A stretch of 52,290 nucleotides of DNA from Lacrimispora celerecrescens (GCF_000732605.1 NZ_JPME01000038.1:1-52290), one strand, 5' to 3'; positions 32,471 to 41,335 are shown, counted from the stretch's first letter. Program-made: numbers and translations. The notes: a model not told the origin generated them from the sequence alone.

Positions 32471-32820
32471 TACGATATATTTACAATTTAATTAATGAAG
32501 TTAAGGATTTATACGATTCCTTTACATAGAGTTTAATATTGATAGTTGGTGTAAAAACTGATATTCTTAGATATAATTTATATAGAGTATAGTACACTGG
32601 AGATTTATCATTGATCGTTAACATTAAGACAACATGATTTTCATTTTAATATGAAACAAAGTGCTGATTATGGACATATTAAGTATGTAAGAAAACTACT
32701 AGCTAATAATTATTTAGTTAGTAGTTTTTATATGCAATAATTTACTCGGGTAAACTAAAATTGACCGGAGCCGCAGCTCCGGTCAGGAAAAAAAGAAATG
32801 CTCTTGAGTGCAGTTTCCCA
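32471..32820. other. 350-bp A/T-rich gap with two hairpins
   Basis: No ORF with a ribosome binding site is visible. One plus-sense hairpin, aaaactactagctaa/ttagttagtagtttt (32692-32728), resembles an intrinsic terminator but has no gene upstream on that strand. A possible promoter for a short RNA, near 32560-32600, is only weakly supported. Confidence 0.35.
32763..32784 (-). terminator. Terminator of the UbiA-family gene
   Basis: The perfect 9-bp stem gaccggagc/gctccggtc with loop cgca is followed on the minus strand by aatttt. It lies 37 bp beyond the stop of the prenyltransferase. Confidence 0.7.
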
Positions 32821-33759
32821 TCAAAGAAATAAACCACTTAAAAAGATCGTCAAAGTTTGCGCACCTACAATGATAATATAATTCTGTACCGAAAGGACAA
32901 AGGTCTTCTCTTTGATATGTTCTGCTCTGAATCGGCAGATGTTCTTATGCACAGGAATAATGGTAAGCAGCGCCAGCAAACAGATCGGTGATAGAATCCC
33001 AAGTGCAACGGATGCCGCCCATGTCAAATAAGTGATATAATATAGCCCGGCAAAAACCCCCAGTGCATTCTTTCCGAAAAAGTAAGGAAGCGTGTACCGC
33101 CCTACCGTAATATCCTTTTCCAGATCGCAGATATTGTTAGCCAGCATAATATTGGCAGTCGCACAGATTGGTCCGGCCGTAAGCAAAAGCAGGGAAAACG
33201 CAGGCACAATGTTTAAAACAAACTGAATTGAATGCCAATCCACTGCTAAGGTCAGGAACGTTCCTGAAGGCATGTTCATATAAAGCATTAAAAAAGGGAT
33301 AAAAAGACCATAAAACAGTCCTGAAAAAATCTCTCCCAGGGGCAAACGGGAAATCGGAACCGGTCCCCAGGTGTAGAACACTCCACAGAGAAAGCACAGT
33401 CCGCCCAACAACAGCACAACCAAATCCGTGCGGTACGCCAGGGTAATGCCCAAAACAGAGCTAACGCCGAACAGCAGATATATGATTAGCTTCGCTCTGC
33501 CCCGTGGATAAGGCAGCTCTTGGCCGTTCGTTTTGGTATCAATATAGTTATTGATCGCGGTTGTCGTTAAGTCGAACAAAAACATGGAACAAAAAAACAA
33601 AATCGTACGTTCCGCATTTACCGGCTGCCTGCGGTAAAACAGATAAGCCAGAGACATGAAAAACGGAAGCAGACTCGTGATCTTAGTGCGTATCTCAGTA
33701 AATTCAAGAAACTTTTTCATTTTAGAATGTTCATCTACTACAGCTATCTTTGTTTGCAT
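32821..33759 (-). CDS. UbiA-family prenyltransferase (MenA-like)
   Basis: The 312-residue membrane protein has about nine hydrophobic segments. It carries the two UbiA Asp-rich motifs: NNYIDTKTNG (N71, D74, about residue 70-79) and NNICDLEKD in the second half. These bind the prenyl diphosphate through magnesium. MenA and related enzymes prenylate dihydroxynaphthoate or other aromatics at the membrane. No menaquinone or ubiquinone genes lie nearby, so the acceptor is unknown. AGAGGA precedes the ATG. The gene appears monocistronic. Confidence 0.82.
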   Translation of the reverse strand: MQTKIAVVDEHSKMKKFLEFTEIRTKITSLLPFFMSLAYLFYRRQPVNAERTILFFCSMFLFDLTTTAINNYIDTKTNGQELPYPRGRAKLIIYLLFGVSSVLGITLAYRTDLVVLLLGGLCFLCGVFYTWGPVPISRLPLGEIFSGLFYGLFIPFLMLYMNMPSGTFLTLAVDWHSIQFVLNIVPAFSLLLLTAGPICATANIMLANNICDLEKDITVGRYTLPYFFGKNALGVFAGLYYITYLTWAASVALGILSPICLLALLTIIPVHKNICRFRAEHIKEKTFVLSVQNYIIIVGAQTLTIFLSGLFL

Positions 33760-34050
33760 TGCAATCCTCTTTCATCTATTAATCAAATGGTAATTGTGAG
33801 AGCTTCCTAACAAAACATGATAGATCTGGTTAGGTAAGGAATGGGCTCGTCAATATTATAACAATACTGAAAAAAATAGTCAAATTAAACAGAGTGATGG
33901 TTACTCATTCAAAAAAGATTAAACTACTGTAAGATCTAACTGAACGCTATATTATAGAAATTTATATTGATCAGTGATAACTTATTTGATAAGATGATAT
34001 TTACAAAAAAATCTATTTAACTGTAAATATGGAAATCATGGAGGAGAATA

Positions 34051-34599
34051 ATGAGAATAGAGGAAATTACATATGTATCTAACAATGGTAAAAAAGTTGT
34101 TTTAAGAAGTCCAGAGCTATCCGACTCCAAAGATTTACTTGAATATTTAGTGAAATGCGCCGGTGAAACCGATTATTTAGGGAGATATCCCGAGGAAATT
34201 AATAACACCCTTGATGAGCAAAATTCTCATATTTCTAAATATCTGAAAGACGAAAAAGGCTTTGAAGTCTCAGCTTTTGTAGATAATAATCTGGTTGCTA
34301 ATGGGACTATTTATTGCATTAGGGAAAATATGAAATCAAAACACAGAGCTGGTTATGGAATTGCAGTATTAAAAGATTACTGGGATCTGGGAATAGGAAA
34401 TATGTTAACAAAATGCTGCCTCAATCATGCGAAAAAGCTAGGCTATGAACAGGTCGAGCTTCAGGTCGTTGCAGATAATAAAAGAGCTATCCATGTCTAT
34501 GAACAACATGGATTTAAGATATGTGGGACTATTATTGATGCCGAAAAGTTAAAGGATGGAACATATCGGGATCTACTAATGATGATATGCAAACTATAG
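34051..34599 (+). CDS. GNAT-family N-acetyltransferase
   Basis: The 182-residue protein has a GNAT fold: GYGIAVLKDYWDLGIGNMLT (acetyl-CoA loop Q/R-x-x-G-x-G/A analogue) and LQVVADNKRAIHVYEQHGFKICG in the C-terminal half. The substrate cannot be predicted; RimL/RimJ-like or small-molecule acetyltransferases are typical of this length. GGAGGAG precedes the ATG. It stands alone, convergent with the methyltransferase gene. The 291-bp gap before it (33760-34050) is A/T-rich with no recognised element. Confidence 0.82.
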   Translation: MRIEEITYVSNNGKKVVLRSPELSDSKDLLEYLVKCAGETDYLGRYPEEINNTLDEQNSHISKYLKDEKGFEVSAFVDNNLVANGTIYCIRENMKSKHRAGYGIAVLKDYWDLGIGNMLTKCCLNHAKKLGYEQVELQVVADNKRAIHVYEQHGFKICGTIIDAEKLKDGTYRDLLMMICKL

Positions 34600-34613
34600 T
34601 ATAGACATAAGGT

Positions 34614-34660
34614 AAAGGGGGGACCACTGATTTTGATATTAAGTCAGCAGTCCTCCCTTT
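34614..34660. terminator. Terminator between GNAT and methyltransferase genes
   Basis: aaaggggggac/gtcctcccttt with inner cactga/tcagca is a long imperfect hairpin, usable by both convergent genes. Confidence 0.75.
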
Positions 34661-34663
34661 CAT

Positions 34664-35317
34664 TCATTTATATGCTTTCAGAATATTCGTACTTTGCCAT
34701 TTATTCAGTACTTCGACCTTTGAAAATCCTCCGGCACATAACGCCTCTGTTTCATGCGTCCGTGTAAGCGGCGTATCATAGTGATAGAACTCACCATCAC
34801 ATATTCCCAATTCTTTTTTTAACCGGGAAAGTTCTAAAAAGTTTTTCTTTTCTTCTTCATCATTTTCGGCCATATAATCTGTTAGAATAAAATATCCGCC
34901 CTCTTTCAGCGAATCATGCAACTTTTTATAAAGCAGAATTTTCTGTTCCAGAGTGAAATGATGCAATGATTCTACAGAAACCGCAGCGTCGTAAACATTT
35001 TCCCCAAAAGGAACCTCAAAATAAGAACCATTGATAAGCGTAAGCTGTTTGTCAGGAAATTTGGCTTTCAGTGTTCTTAACATACCATTTGCCAAATCGA
35101 TTCCTGTTATTACTGCAAGTGGATTAAGTTTAAAATATTCATTTAGTTCAAGCCCTGTTCCACAGCCCAGGTCAAGCACATTACAGCCTTCGGTCATAGG
35201 TAGCTGGGATGCCGTATAGGGATAAAATATTTTTGCAGAATCAATACCATTAAGTTGGTGGTCCTCATACCCTTCTAAACGATTGTCAAAAAATTCATCC
35301 ATCTTTTCAAGTATCAT
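34664..35317 (-). CDS. Class I SAM-dependent methyltransferase
   Basis: The 217-residue protein has motif I VLDLGCGTGLELNEY, an acidic residue after strand 2 (ITGIDLANGML), motif II/III-type DAAVSVESLHHF and post-motif YFILTDYMAEN. This is a Rossmann-fold methyltransferase of the Methyltransf_11/25 type. Its substrate is unknown; small molecules are usual for this size. GGGGGAG precedes the ATG. No co-directional neighbour suggests a pathway. Confidence 0.85.
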   Translation of the reverse strand: MILEKMDEFFDNRLEGYEDHQLNGIDSAKIFYPYTASQLPMTEGCNVLDLGCGTGLELNEYFKLNPLAVITGIDLANGMLRTLKAKFPDKQLTLINGSYFEVPFGENVYDAAVSVESLHHFTLEQKILLYKKLHDSLKEGGYFILTDYMAENDEEEKKNFLELSRLKKELGICDGEFYHYDTPLTRTHETEALCAGGFSKVEVLNKWQSTNILKAYK

Positions 35318-35616
35318 AAAGTCTCCCCCGTATTTCCAATAGAAATAAGTATCAAGAATATACTATCAACTAATTGACGAACTATCAATCCTAAACTTAT
35401 TTATACCTAATAATTAAGTCATAACATGAAAAGGTATAATCTATAAAGGATTCAATATTACCTTAAAACCGCCAGCTGTCAATATAATGCTCTCATTATA
35501 CAAAAATGTCAACGATGCATCCTATTTATAATAAGCAAGTAAAAGTAGCAAAAAAGCAACCATAAGGGACTACAAAAGTACGATTCAAATATGGTAAGAT
35601 AATAAAAAACACGGAG

Positions 35617-36300
35617 GTGGATTTCTATGATTTTCCGGAAAAATTACAGCTTCTAAGAAAAAGTAAAGGCTTAACACAGGAGGAACTGGCTGAAAAAGTA
35701 TCCGTATCCCGTCAAGCCATAACTAAATGGGAAAGCGGCCAGGCATATCCTGATATCTCCAACCTCATCAGCATATCAGAATTTTTCAAAACTACGATTG
35801 ACCATTTGGTAAAGGATAATGATTCCTGCATTACTTCCATCGTCAAACAGGATTCCTGCGATAGCAAAGAATTAATTGATTTTCTTATTAAGGCAAAATG
35901 CAATACTTATGCTGCAAAAGGCAGGGAATGTGCCTCTTCAAGGCCAAACTCCCATGATTTACGATATGAAGAAGGTGTTTTCTTGTATTTAGACACGTAT
36001 GTCGGCGGCGAGTGTTTTTCCGGAGAAGAGGCTGTGTGGAAAAACAACATCCCAATCTATGCAATGAATTACTCTGGGCGGGTAACAAGCAGTAATTTTA
36101 GCAGTGATTTCTTAAAGGCGGCTTTAATGGCCGTCCCCAATGATAAACCTTTCCGAGGCCCTGATTTCTATGTAGAAAATGATTATTTTTATAATTGCAA
36201 AGTATGCGGAGATTTGAAATGGCATCAGGGATACGAAGAAATATACTATAAGAATTTACAGGTTTACGAGTGTTATTTTCATGGGGGAATCGTAAAGTAA
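35617..36300 (+). CDS. XRE regulator with C-terminal DUF5680 domain (start region possibly frameshifted)
   Basis: The 227-residue product has an N-terminal HTH (LLRKSKGLTQEELAEKVSV then SRQAITKWESGQ) and a C-terminal DUF5680-type domain recognisable from SSRPNSHDLRYEEG, YLDTYVGGECFSGEEAVW, MNYSGRVTSSNF and YECYFHGGIVK. Only a GTG at 35617 opens the frame, and it lies on the GGAGG ribosome binding site. The well-spaced ATG at 35627 is out of frame by one base. The start codon is therefore uncertain, or the 5' end carries a one-base deletion. DUF5680 has no known activity; it may be a ligand-sensing or enzymatic domain controlled with the HTH. Confidence 0.78.
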   Translation: MDFYDFPEKLQLLRKSKGLTQEELAEKVSVSRQAITKWESGQAYPDISNLISISEFFKTTIDHLVKDNDSCITSIVKQDSCDSKELIDFLIKAKCNTYAAKGRECASSRPNSHDLRYEEGVFLYLDTYVGGECFSGEEAVWKNNIPIYAMNYSGRVTSSNFSSDFLKAALMAVPNDKPFRGPDFYVENDYFYNCKVCGDLKWHQGYEEIYYKNLQVYECYFHGGIVK

Positions 36301-36496
36301 GATAAGTAAAATAATACCCATATTTACTAATTATCGGTATAACTCTCTTCATAATGATTGAACTTTTATTAAAATGAGAACCGTCTATAACTATATCCGA
36401 TTTGGCGTAATCCTTATTTTCCTACCGGTTCATGTCAATTCCTTTTCCTATATCTCATATAATATAAATATCAACATTCGGAAAGGAAGTAAAATT

Positions 36497-37008
36497 ATGC
36501 CCCATTCCCACCTACCGATAGATCTCCAACCTCACCTATTGATAGGCCACAAAGGCCGCCTTCTCCACCTACTGGCAGGCCGCCTTCTCCGCCTACTGGA
36601 AGACCGCCTTCTCCACCAACCGGAAGGCCTCCATCTCCGCCTACTGGCAGGCCGCCTTCTCCGCCTACTGGAAGACCGCCTTCTCCACCTACTGGAAGAC
36701 CGCCTTCTCCACCTACTGGCAGGCCGCCAAGCGGAGGCGGACCGGTACCTATGGGACCTCCGCCGTCTAGCGTTCCTCGAAGGCCTGGGCAACCGCGCGG
36801 TGGAGTCACACCATTTGTCTCTCCTGGGTCCATGAGAAATTGCATTGGGCGATTTACTTATGTCTGGTTAAGCAACGGATTGGAATTTTGGTTTTTCCCT
36901 GTTCAGATCTGGGCAAATACCGTCGTAGGGTTCCGTTGGGATCGAAGATTTGGTTGGTCATATACCGGAATTTCACTGAACCGAATCGATATGTTTACCT
37001 GCACCTGA
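36497..37008 (+). pseudogene. Proline-rich repeat protein with conserved aromatic C-terminal domain, frameshifted at its start
   Basis: The only ATG with a ribosome binding site (GGAAAGGAAG) is at 36497, and its frame leaves the conserved one after two codons. The conserved frame lacks a start codon and reads P-rich sequence, seven copies of PPSPPTGR, a Gly/Pro linker and a C-terminal domain. That domain contains CIGRFTYVWLSNGLEFWFFP and IWANTVVGFRW, ending at the TGA of 37008. I remember proline-rich proteins with this aromatic C-terminus in Clostridia, probably at the spore or cell surface. Adding one C to the CCCC run at 36500 would restore a single ORF of about 170 codons. A real mutation or a homopolymer sequence error would look alike. 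Confidence 0.6.
36556..36723 (+). repeat. Seven tandem 24-bp repeats encoding PPSPPTGR
   Basis: Seven consecutive 24-bp units of the type ccgccttctccacctactgg plus a Gly-Arg end differ mainly at third positions. Conservation of protein over DNA sequence shows which frame is coding. Confidence 0.9.
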
Positions 37009-37110
37009 CGACTATTTCCACTTAACTCAAAAAGCGGTCCTTTGAGGTAGTCCTGCATAAGACAGTATAAAGACTAAACTGTTTATGGGCGGCTGCCAAG
37101 TATGATGTCT

Positions 37111-37152
37111 AAAAACAAGCGTGTCGTTCAAATGAGCGATACGCTTGTTTTT
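37111..37152 (+). terminator. Terminator after the proline-rich gene
   Basis: The 12-bp stem aaaaacaagcgt/acgcttgttttt is followed by T-rich sequence and lies 100 bp past the stop at 37008. It may also serve the leftward genes ending at 37197. Confidence 0.8.
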
Positions 37153-37196
37153 TGCTTTATCTGTCCCAATAAGTAGATGGTCTTTACACGTCTTAA

Positions 37197-37481
37197 TCAT
37201 TTTCTTTTAGGATTTTTGGGGAACCAGCCTTTTTCTACCCTATCTTTCTGTTCTGAAAGCTCCTTAATGCTCCATAAAAGTGAGAAGCCCAATACTGCCA
37301 AAAGTGCGGATAAAACTCCTTTTGCACATGCAAGAGAGAAGCCAATGCACAGGATTCCCCCTATCAGAAAAAATGGCCAGATTCTACTGCCAAAGTAATA
37401 TTCACCCTTGATAACAACAGGATGTAATAATCCGATGATAAGAAACGTTCCGATACCAATAAGAATTCCATCATAATTCAT
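37197..37481 (-). CDS. DUF4491-like small membrane protein
   Basis: The start is taken as the ATG at 37481, with GGTGA upstream; the longer open frame overlaps the previous gene. The 94-residue product begins MNYDGILIGIGTFLIIGLLH, continues VVIKGEYYFGSRIWPFF and a third hydrophobic segment, and ends EKGWFPKNPKRK. This is the characteristic DUF4491 pattern (three TM helices, conserved C-terminal WFPKNPKR). Function is unknown. It follows the DUF454 gene by 13 bp, so the two form a small membrane-protein operon. Confidence 0.82.
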   Translation of the reverse strand: MNYDGILIGIGTFLIIGLLHPVVIKGEYYFGSRIWPFFLIGGILCIGFSLACAKGVLSALLAVLGFSLLWSIKELSEQKDRVEKGWFPKNPKRK

Positions 37482-37494
37482 ATTTGTCACCAAC

Positions 37495-37887
37495 CTATCC
37501 CTTTTTTGTCGTTTCCATTCTACCTTCCTGACGCGTTTTAATAACAAAAATAAAAACATAATTATGCAGAATAAAGGCTATGATAAGAAGCAAACGGATA
37601 GCCAGATTACCGGTCAATAGAAAGGAGATAAACATCATCAATCCTGCGGCAGCCTGAGTGGTAAGCTTCTGCTTTCTTGTCATTGACCGGTTGTATTCAT
37701 AACCTTTCACATATTTTGTATACAAGCCTGTGCCCCTAAACCAGCAATTGAATTTTACAGATCCTTTTGTAAAACAGAGCAAGGCCAGCAATAAGAACGG
37801 TGTGGTAGGCAGGCCAGGCACCACCGTTCCAACAGCACCCAGGGCCATGGCTGCGATTCCAATACAAACATATATAACTTTTTTCAA
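37495..37887 (-). CDS. DUF454 (YbaN-like) membrane protein
   Basis: The start is the TTG at 37887, eight bases after AGGGGG. It yields the normal family opening (KKVIYVCIGIAAMALGAVG), whereas the ATG at 37947 has no ribosome binding site. The 130-residue product has the DUF454 signature VPGLPTTPFLLLALLCFTKGS and FNCWFRGTGLYTKYV, then two further hydrophobic helices. YbaN-type proteins are inner-membrane proteins of unknown role. It is operonic with the DUF4491 gene. Confidence 0.82.
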   Translation of the reverse strand: MKKVIYVCIGIAAMALGAVGTVVPGLPTTPFLLLALLCFTKGSVKFNCWFRGTGLYTKYVKGYEYNRSMTRKQKLTTQAAAGLMMFISFLLTGNLAIRLLLIIAFILHNYVFIFVIKTRQEGRMETTKKG

Positions 37888-38003
37888 TAAACTAGCCCCC
37901 TGTTCATTCCCCGCTGATGCTTCCCATACTCCGGATATATTTCTCATGATCTATATAATAGTATTGGAGCTATGAGTTGATTATTCGGGACATTGGATTG
38001 ACA

Positions 38004-38050
38004 AATCGCCAAAAGCATCAAAATATTCCATTCTGATGCTTTTGACGATT
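38004..38050 (-). terminator. Terminator of pta
   Basis: aatcgccaaaagcatca/tgatgcttttgacgatt is a 17-base-arm hairpin with one mismatch, 28 bp beyond the pta stop. Confidence 0.75.
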
Positions 38051-38078
38051 CATGTTATCTATACATTTTAAAGCTGGC

Positions 38079-39050
38079 TTATATCAAAGCCGCCGTAATT
38101 ATTGACATTTTATAGACCTCATCAGCATTGCAGCCTCTTGAAAGATCGTTGATCGGAGCATTGAGGCCCTGCAGAATGGGGCCGAAAGCTTCAAAACCAC
38201 CTAAACGCTGTGCAATTTTATAGCCGATATTGCCTGCATCGATATCCGGGAAAATAAATGTGTTGGCATGCCCGGCCACATGAGAGTCCGGCGCCTTTAC
38301 TTTAGCTACTGTGGGAGAAAAGGCGGCATCAAACTGCAGCTCTCCGTCTACCGGAAAATCCAGATTCATGGCCTTCAACGTTTCAACCGCATTGCGCATC
38401 TTATCAACGGATTCACCCTTACCGGAACCTAGCGTACTATAAGAAAGCAGTGCAACATTGGGATTAATAGAGAAAGTGCTGGCCGTTCTGGCTGTCTCTA
38501 ATGCAATTTCCACCAACTCGTTTTCATCGGGGTCAACATTAATGGCACAATCAGCCATGGCATACATTTCATTCCCGCTATCTGTCTGCCGGTATAAAAT
38601 AAAGCAGCTTGAAACAATTTTGCTGCCAGGTCTGGCCTTAATCAGCTGCAAAGCCGGTCTCACCGTATCAGCAGTAGAATAAGTAGCTCCGCCTAATAAA
38701 CAGTCTGCTTTTCCCATTTTGACTAACATGGTTCCGAAATAATTGGACTTTTCAAGTGCTGCCCGGCAAGCTGCATCATCCATTTTGCCTTTTCTCAATT
38801 CAACCATTTTGGCAACCATTTCTTCAAATCCATCATAATTAAGCGGATCAATCTTTTCAATGCCGTCGACGGGCCAGCCCAGTTCTTTTGCAGCGGCGTC
38901 TATTTTACCAGGATTGCCTAGAAGGACCGGCGTAAGAACACCTTCTTTGTAAAGGCGGCTGGCTGCTTCCAGAATTCTTGGATCAGTGCCTTCGGTAAAT
39001 ACGATTTTTCTTTTTTGTACTTTCAATGCGGCAACCATATTTTCGAACAT
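38079..39050 (-). CDS. pta: Phosphate acetyltransferase
   Basis: The start is taken at the second ATG (39050), eight bases below GGAGG. The 323-residue protein is of the short Pta class, without the regulatory N-terminal domains of enterobacterial Pta. It contains KIVFTEGTDPRILEAASRL, ADCLLGGATYSTADTVRPAL, LLSYSTLGSGKG and VAGHANTFIFPDIDAGNIGYK. It interconverts acetyl-CoA and acetyl phosphate; with acetate kinase it makes ATP from acetyl-CoA. No ackA is in the window, so the usual pta-ackA pair is either split or lies elsewhere. Confidence 0.93.
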   Translation of the reverse strand: MFENMVAALKVQKRKIVFTEGTDPRILEAASRLYKEGVLTPVLLGNPGKIDAAAKELGWPVDGIEKIDPLNYDGFEEMVAKMVELRKGKMDDAACRAALEKSNYFGTMLVKMGKADCLLGGATYSTADTVRPALQLIKARPGSKIVSSCFILYRQTDSGNEMYAMADCAINVDPDENELVEIALETARTASTFSINPNVALLSYSTLGSGKGESVDKMRNAVETLKAMNLDFPVDGELQFDAAFSPTVAKVKAPDSHVAGHANTFIFPDIDAGNIGYKIAQRLGGFEAFGPILQGLNAPINDLSRGCNADEVYKMSIITAALI

Positions 39051-39177
39051 ATTCATTTCCTCCTCTGGTTAAATAATACTTCTTTATCAAGTATAAACCA
39101 AATCCAATGAAAAAATCAACAATGTTTCCATAACTGCCCAAAACTTATCAATAGGATCTTCCATACTGTAAATTTCT

Positions 39178-40563
39178 TTAACCTTCCTTCGGAATACTTA
39201 CCGTAAAACAGCTTCCCTGCTCCTTTATGCTCTCCGCCGTCACAGTTCCACCATGAGCATTGACAATGGATTTAACAATGGCAAGACCGATTCCGGCACC
39301 TCCGGATTTCCGGTTCCTGGATTTGTCGGTTCTGTAAAAGCGTTCAAAAATTAGCGGCAGCTCTGTTTCAGGAATTCCGATTCCCGTATCCGTTACCTTA
39401 ACAATTCCTAAACGGTCCGTTTCATATACTTTAATTCCTATCGCACCGCCCTCTGGCGTATATTTGACGACATTGGACAACAGATTGGCTACGACCTGGC
39501 TGAATCTGTTTTTATCTGCTTCGGCAAAGACCGGACTTCCCTCTATGGATAGAGTTAAATTTTTCTTGCTGATTTCTCCTTTCATCGTATCTGACACCGT
39601 ATGCACAATTTCAAACAGATCTATCCTAGATTTATTTAAGACCAGGTTTTCACCCTCTATCTTTGCTAACTGGCCCAGATCCTCAACCAGTGTTCCAAGA
39701 CGCTTTACCTCTTCATGGCAGCTTTTCAGCCGTTCAGGTGTTGCATCCCATAAGCCTTCTATCATTGCTTCCAAATGGGAGCTCAAGGCAGTCAGTGGTG
39801 TCCGCAGCTCGTGAGCCACATCCGCAGTCATCTGTTTGCGCAGTTTTTCCTGAGATTTAAGGGCATCAGAGAGGTGATTGATTGCGTCTGCAAGATCATC
39901 AAGCTCCCGTATTCTTGTTCCCGGCTCGAACCTGATGTCATAGTTGCCCTTTGATATTTGTTTGGCAATATAGGCCGTTTTTGTAACAGGACGGGATATT
40001 CTGCGAGCAAGGAGACACCCTACCACCACCGAGCAGGCGCTGGATAAGATTCCTATGACAAGAAGGACTGTATTCATGACATTGATAAAATTAAAGTCAG
40101 CCTCGTTCATAAAAAACGGTCCGTAATACTTAATCGAGACTGCCCCTACTTTTTTCCCGTTCTGATCAATTTCATAGGTGTTGTCCACAAAGCCGCCCTC
40201 AGCGCCCCTCTCTTCCATCCGCGCCGAAATCTCATTCATAATCTGTCCGCATAGGCTCATGTCATGGTTTTCCGCATCCCATACCATGTTTCCTCCTGCA
40301 TCATACAACTTCAAAATATAGCCGTCATACAAGGCATTCATACCGATGGCATGAACGTAATCAAGCTTCCAGTTCCGTTTGAACCCATCGAACTGCCTGC
40401 CTAAATCATCTACGATATTTTCCCGGCGCTCCCGTCCCAGCTCAGTGATATACTTCTCAAACTCCCGGTTTATAAACCAGTTGGAAAGAAGGCCAATCAG
40501 CCCGATGGTGATTAAAAGCGTCAACAAAATAGATAGAGACAGCTGTTTTCTTAAGCTCTTCAA
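39178..40563 (-). CDS. Sensor histidine kinase (HisKA, HAMP)
   Basis: The 461-residue protein starts at a TTG overlapping the TGA of the response regulator, with GGAGG upstream. TM1 is at about 9-30, followed by an extracytoplasmic sensor domain (about 31-155), TM2 (about 160-182) and HAMP. The HisKA box is DVAHELRTPLTALSSHLE, with N box LLSNVVKYTPEGG, G1 DTGIGIPE and G2 GGAGIGLAIVKSIV. It phosphorylates the adjacent OmpR-type regulator. The kinase gene lies downstream of the copper operon but behind a terminator. A copper or envelope signal is plausible, yet no metal-binding motif is obvious in the sensor domain. Confidence 0.9.
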   Translation of the reverse strand: MKSLRKQLSLSILLTLLITIGLIGLLSNWFINREFEKYITELGRERRENIVDDLGRQFDGFKRNWKLDYVHAIGMNALYDGYILKLYDAGGNMVWDAENHDMSLCGQIMNEISARMEERGAEGGFVDNTYEIDQNGKKVGAVSIKYYGPFFMNEADFNFINVMNTVLLVIGILSSACSVVVGCLLARRISRPVTKTAYIAKQISKGNYDIRFEPGTRIRELDDLADAINHLSDALKSQEKLRKQMTADVAHELRTPLTALSSHLEAMIEGLWDATPERLKSCHEEVKRLGTLVEDLGQLAKIEGENLVLNKSRIDLFEIVHTVSDTMKGEISKKNLTLSIEGSPVFAEADKNRFSQVVANLLSNVVKYTPEGGAIGIKVYETDRLGIVKVTDTGIGIPETELPLIFERFYRTDKSRNRKSGGAGIGLAIVKSIVNAHGGTVTAESIKEQGSCFTVSIPKEG

Positions 40564-41268
40564 TCTCCATCCCCTCCGAATTTATATCCCAGTCCCGGGA
40601 TTGTCCGTACATACACCGGGTTTTTGGGATCATCCTCAACCTTTTTCCTAATGTTTTTAATATGGCTGTCAATCGCCCGGTCATATCCGGCAAAGCTCTT
40701 GTCCAAAGCCGCCTCGATCAACTCCTCCCGGGTAAAGACCTTTCCGGGGTATTTGATGAGCACCGACAGGATCTTCAGTTCGCTGGGCGTCAGAGTCAGG
40801 CTGATTCCTTTTTTACGAACTTCATTCTTCTCAAAATCAATGACCAGATCTCCGTTTCTCCAGGAATTCCTTTTAACAAGGGGGACCAGATCGCTTTCTG
40901 TCCTGCGCAGAACTGCCTCAACTCTGGCATACAGTTCTTTTAAACCAAAAGGCTTTGTAACATAATCATCGGCCACCAAGGCCCAGCCCATCCACCACAT
41001 CACCTTCATCCACCTTGGCAGTCAGCATGATGATGGGAACCCGGGATTTTTTACGGATAGCAATGCACACTTCTTCTCCGGAGATATCTGGCATCATAAG
41101 ATCCAGAATAACAAGAGAAATATTTTCCGAATCAAATATCTCCAGGGCCTGACTGCCGTTTTCGGCAGGGAATGTGCGGAATCCTTTACTTTCCAAAAGC
41201 AGACAGACAACCTCCAGTATTTTAGGTTCATCATCCACAACCAATACATTTTTACTGCTTTTAAGCAT
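40560..41268 (-). pseudogene. OmpR-family response regulator, split by a +1 frameshift
   Basis: The receiver part begins at ATG 41268 (AGAGGTG upstream) and includes the DDE pocket (VVDDEPKILE), the phosphorylated Asp in LVILDLMMPD and the Thr of IIMLTAK. It then runs out of frame at GLGLGGR-stop. The other frame resumes with ADDYVTKPFGLKELYARVEA, the invariant Lys region, and a complete winged-helix DNA-binding domain (TLTPSELKILSVL to IRKKVEDDP and GLGYKF). Removing one G from the ggcc run at about 40971-40976 joins GLGLG to ADDY as in intact homologues. As written, the regulator would lack its DNA-binding half. Its kinase partner is intact and translationally coupled. Confidence 0.85.
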
Positions 41269-41307
41269 TGTTGCACCTCTATCTGTCAGAAATTGAAATG
41301 CGAAAGG

Positions 41308-41335
41308 CGGGAACCGCATGGCTGTGCGGTTCCCG
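41308..41335 (-). terminator. Terminator between copZ and the two-component genes
   Basis: The 11-bp perfect stem cgggaaccgca/tgcggttcccg lies between the copZ stop (41353) and the response-regulator start (41268). On the minus strand a pyrimidine-rich tail follows. Confidence 0.7.

Noticed and set aside
32692-32728. Terminator of an unseen plus-strand RNA gene
   Set aside because: The hairpin is real but no plausible promoter, ORF or conserved RNA structure could be defined upstream; it is kept only as part of the gap entry.
36456-36464. CATATAATA as a sigma-K-type -10 box before the proline-rich gene
   Set aside because: It fits CATANNNTA, but no AC or ATA element occurs at the required upstream distance, so the evidence is too weak.
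36374-36835. Plus-strand ORF with RLLHLLAG repeats
   Set aside because: It is the out-of-frame reading of the same 24-bp repeats; only its ATG at 36497 is used here, as the likely original start.
36495-36845. Glycine-rich minus-strand ORF (GGLPVGGEGG repeats)
   Set aside because: It is the reverse reading of the PPSPPTGR repeats; it has no ribosome binding site and no conserved domain, whereas the plus-frame C-terminus matches a known protein type.
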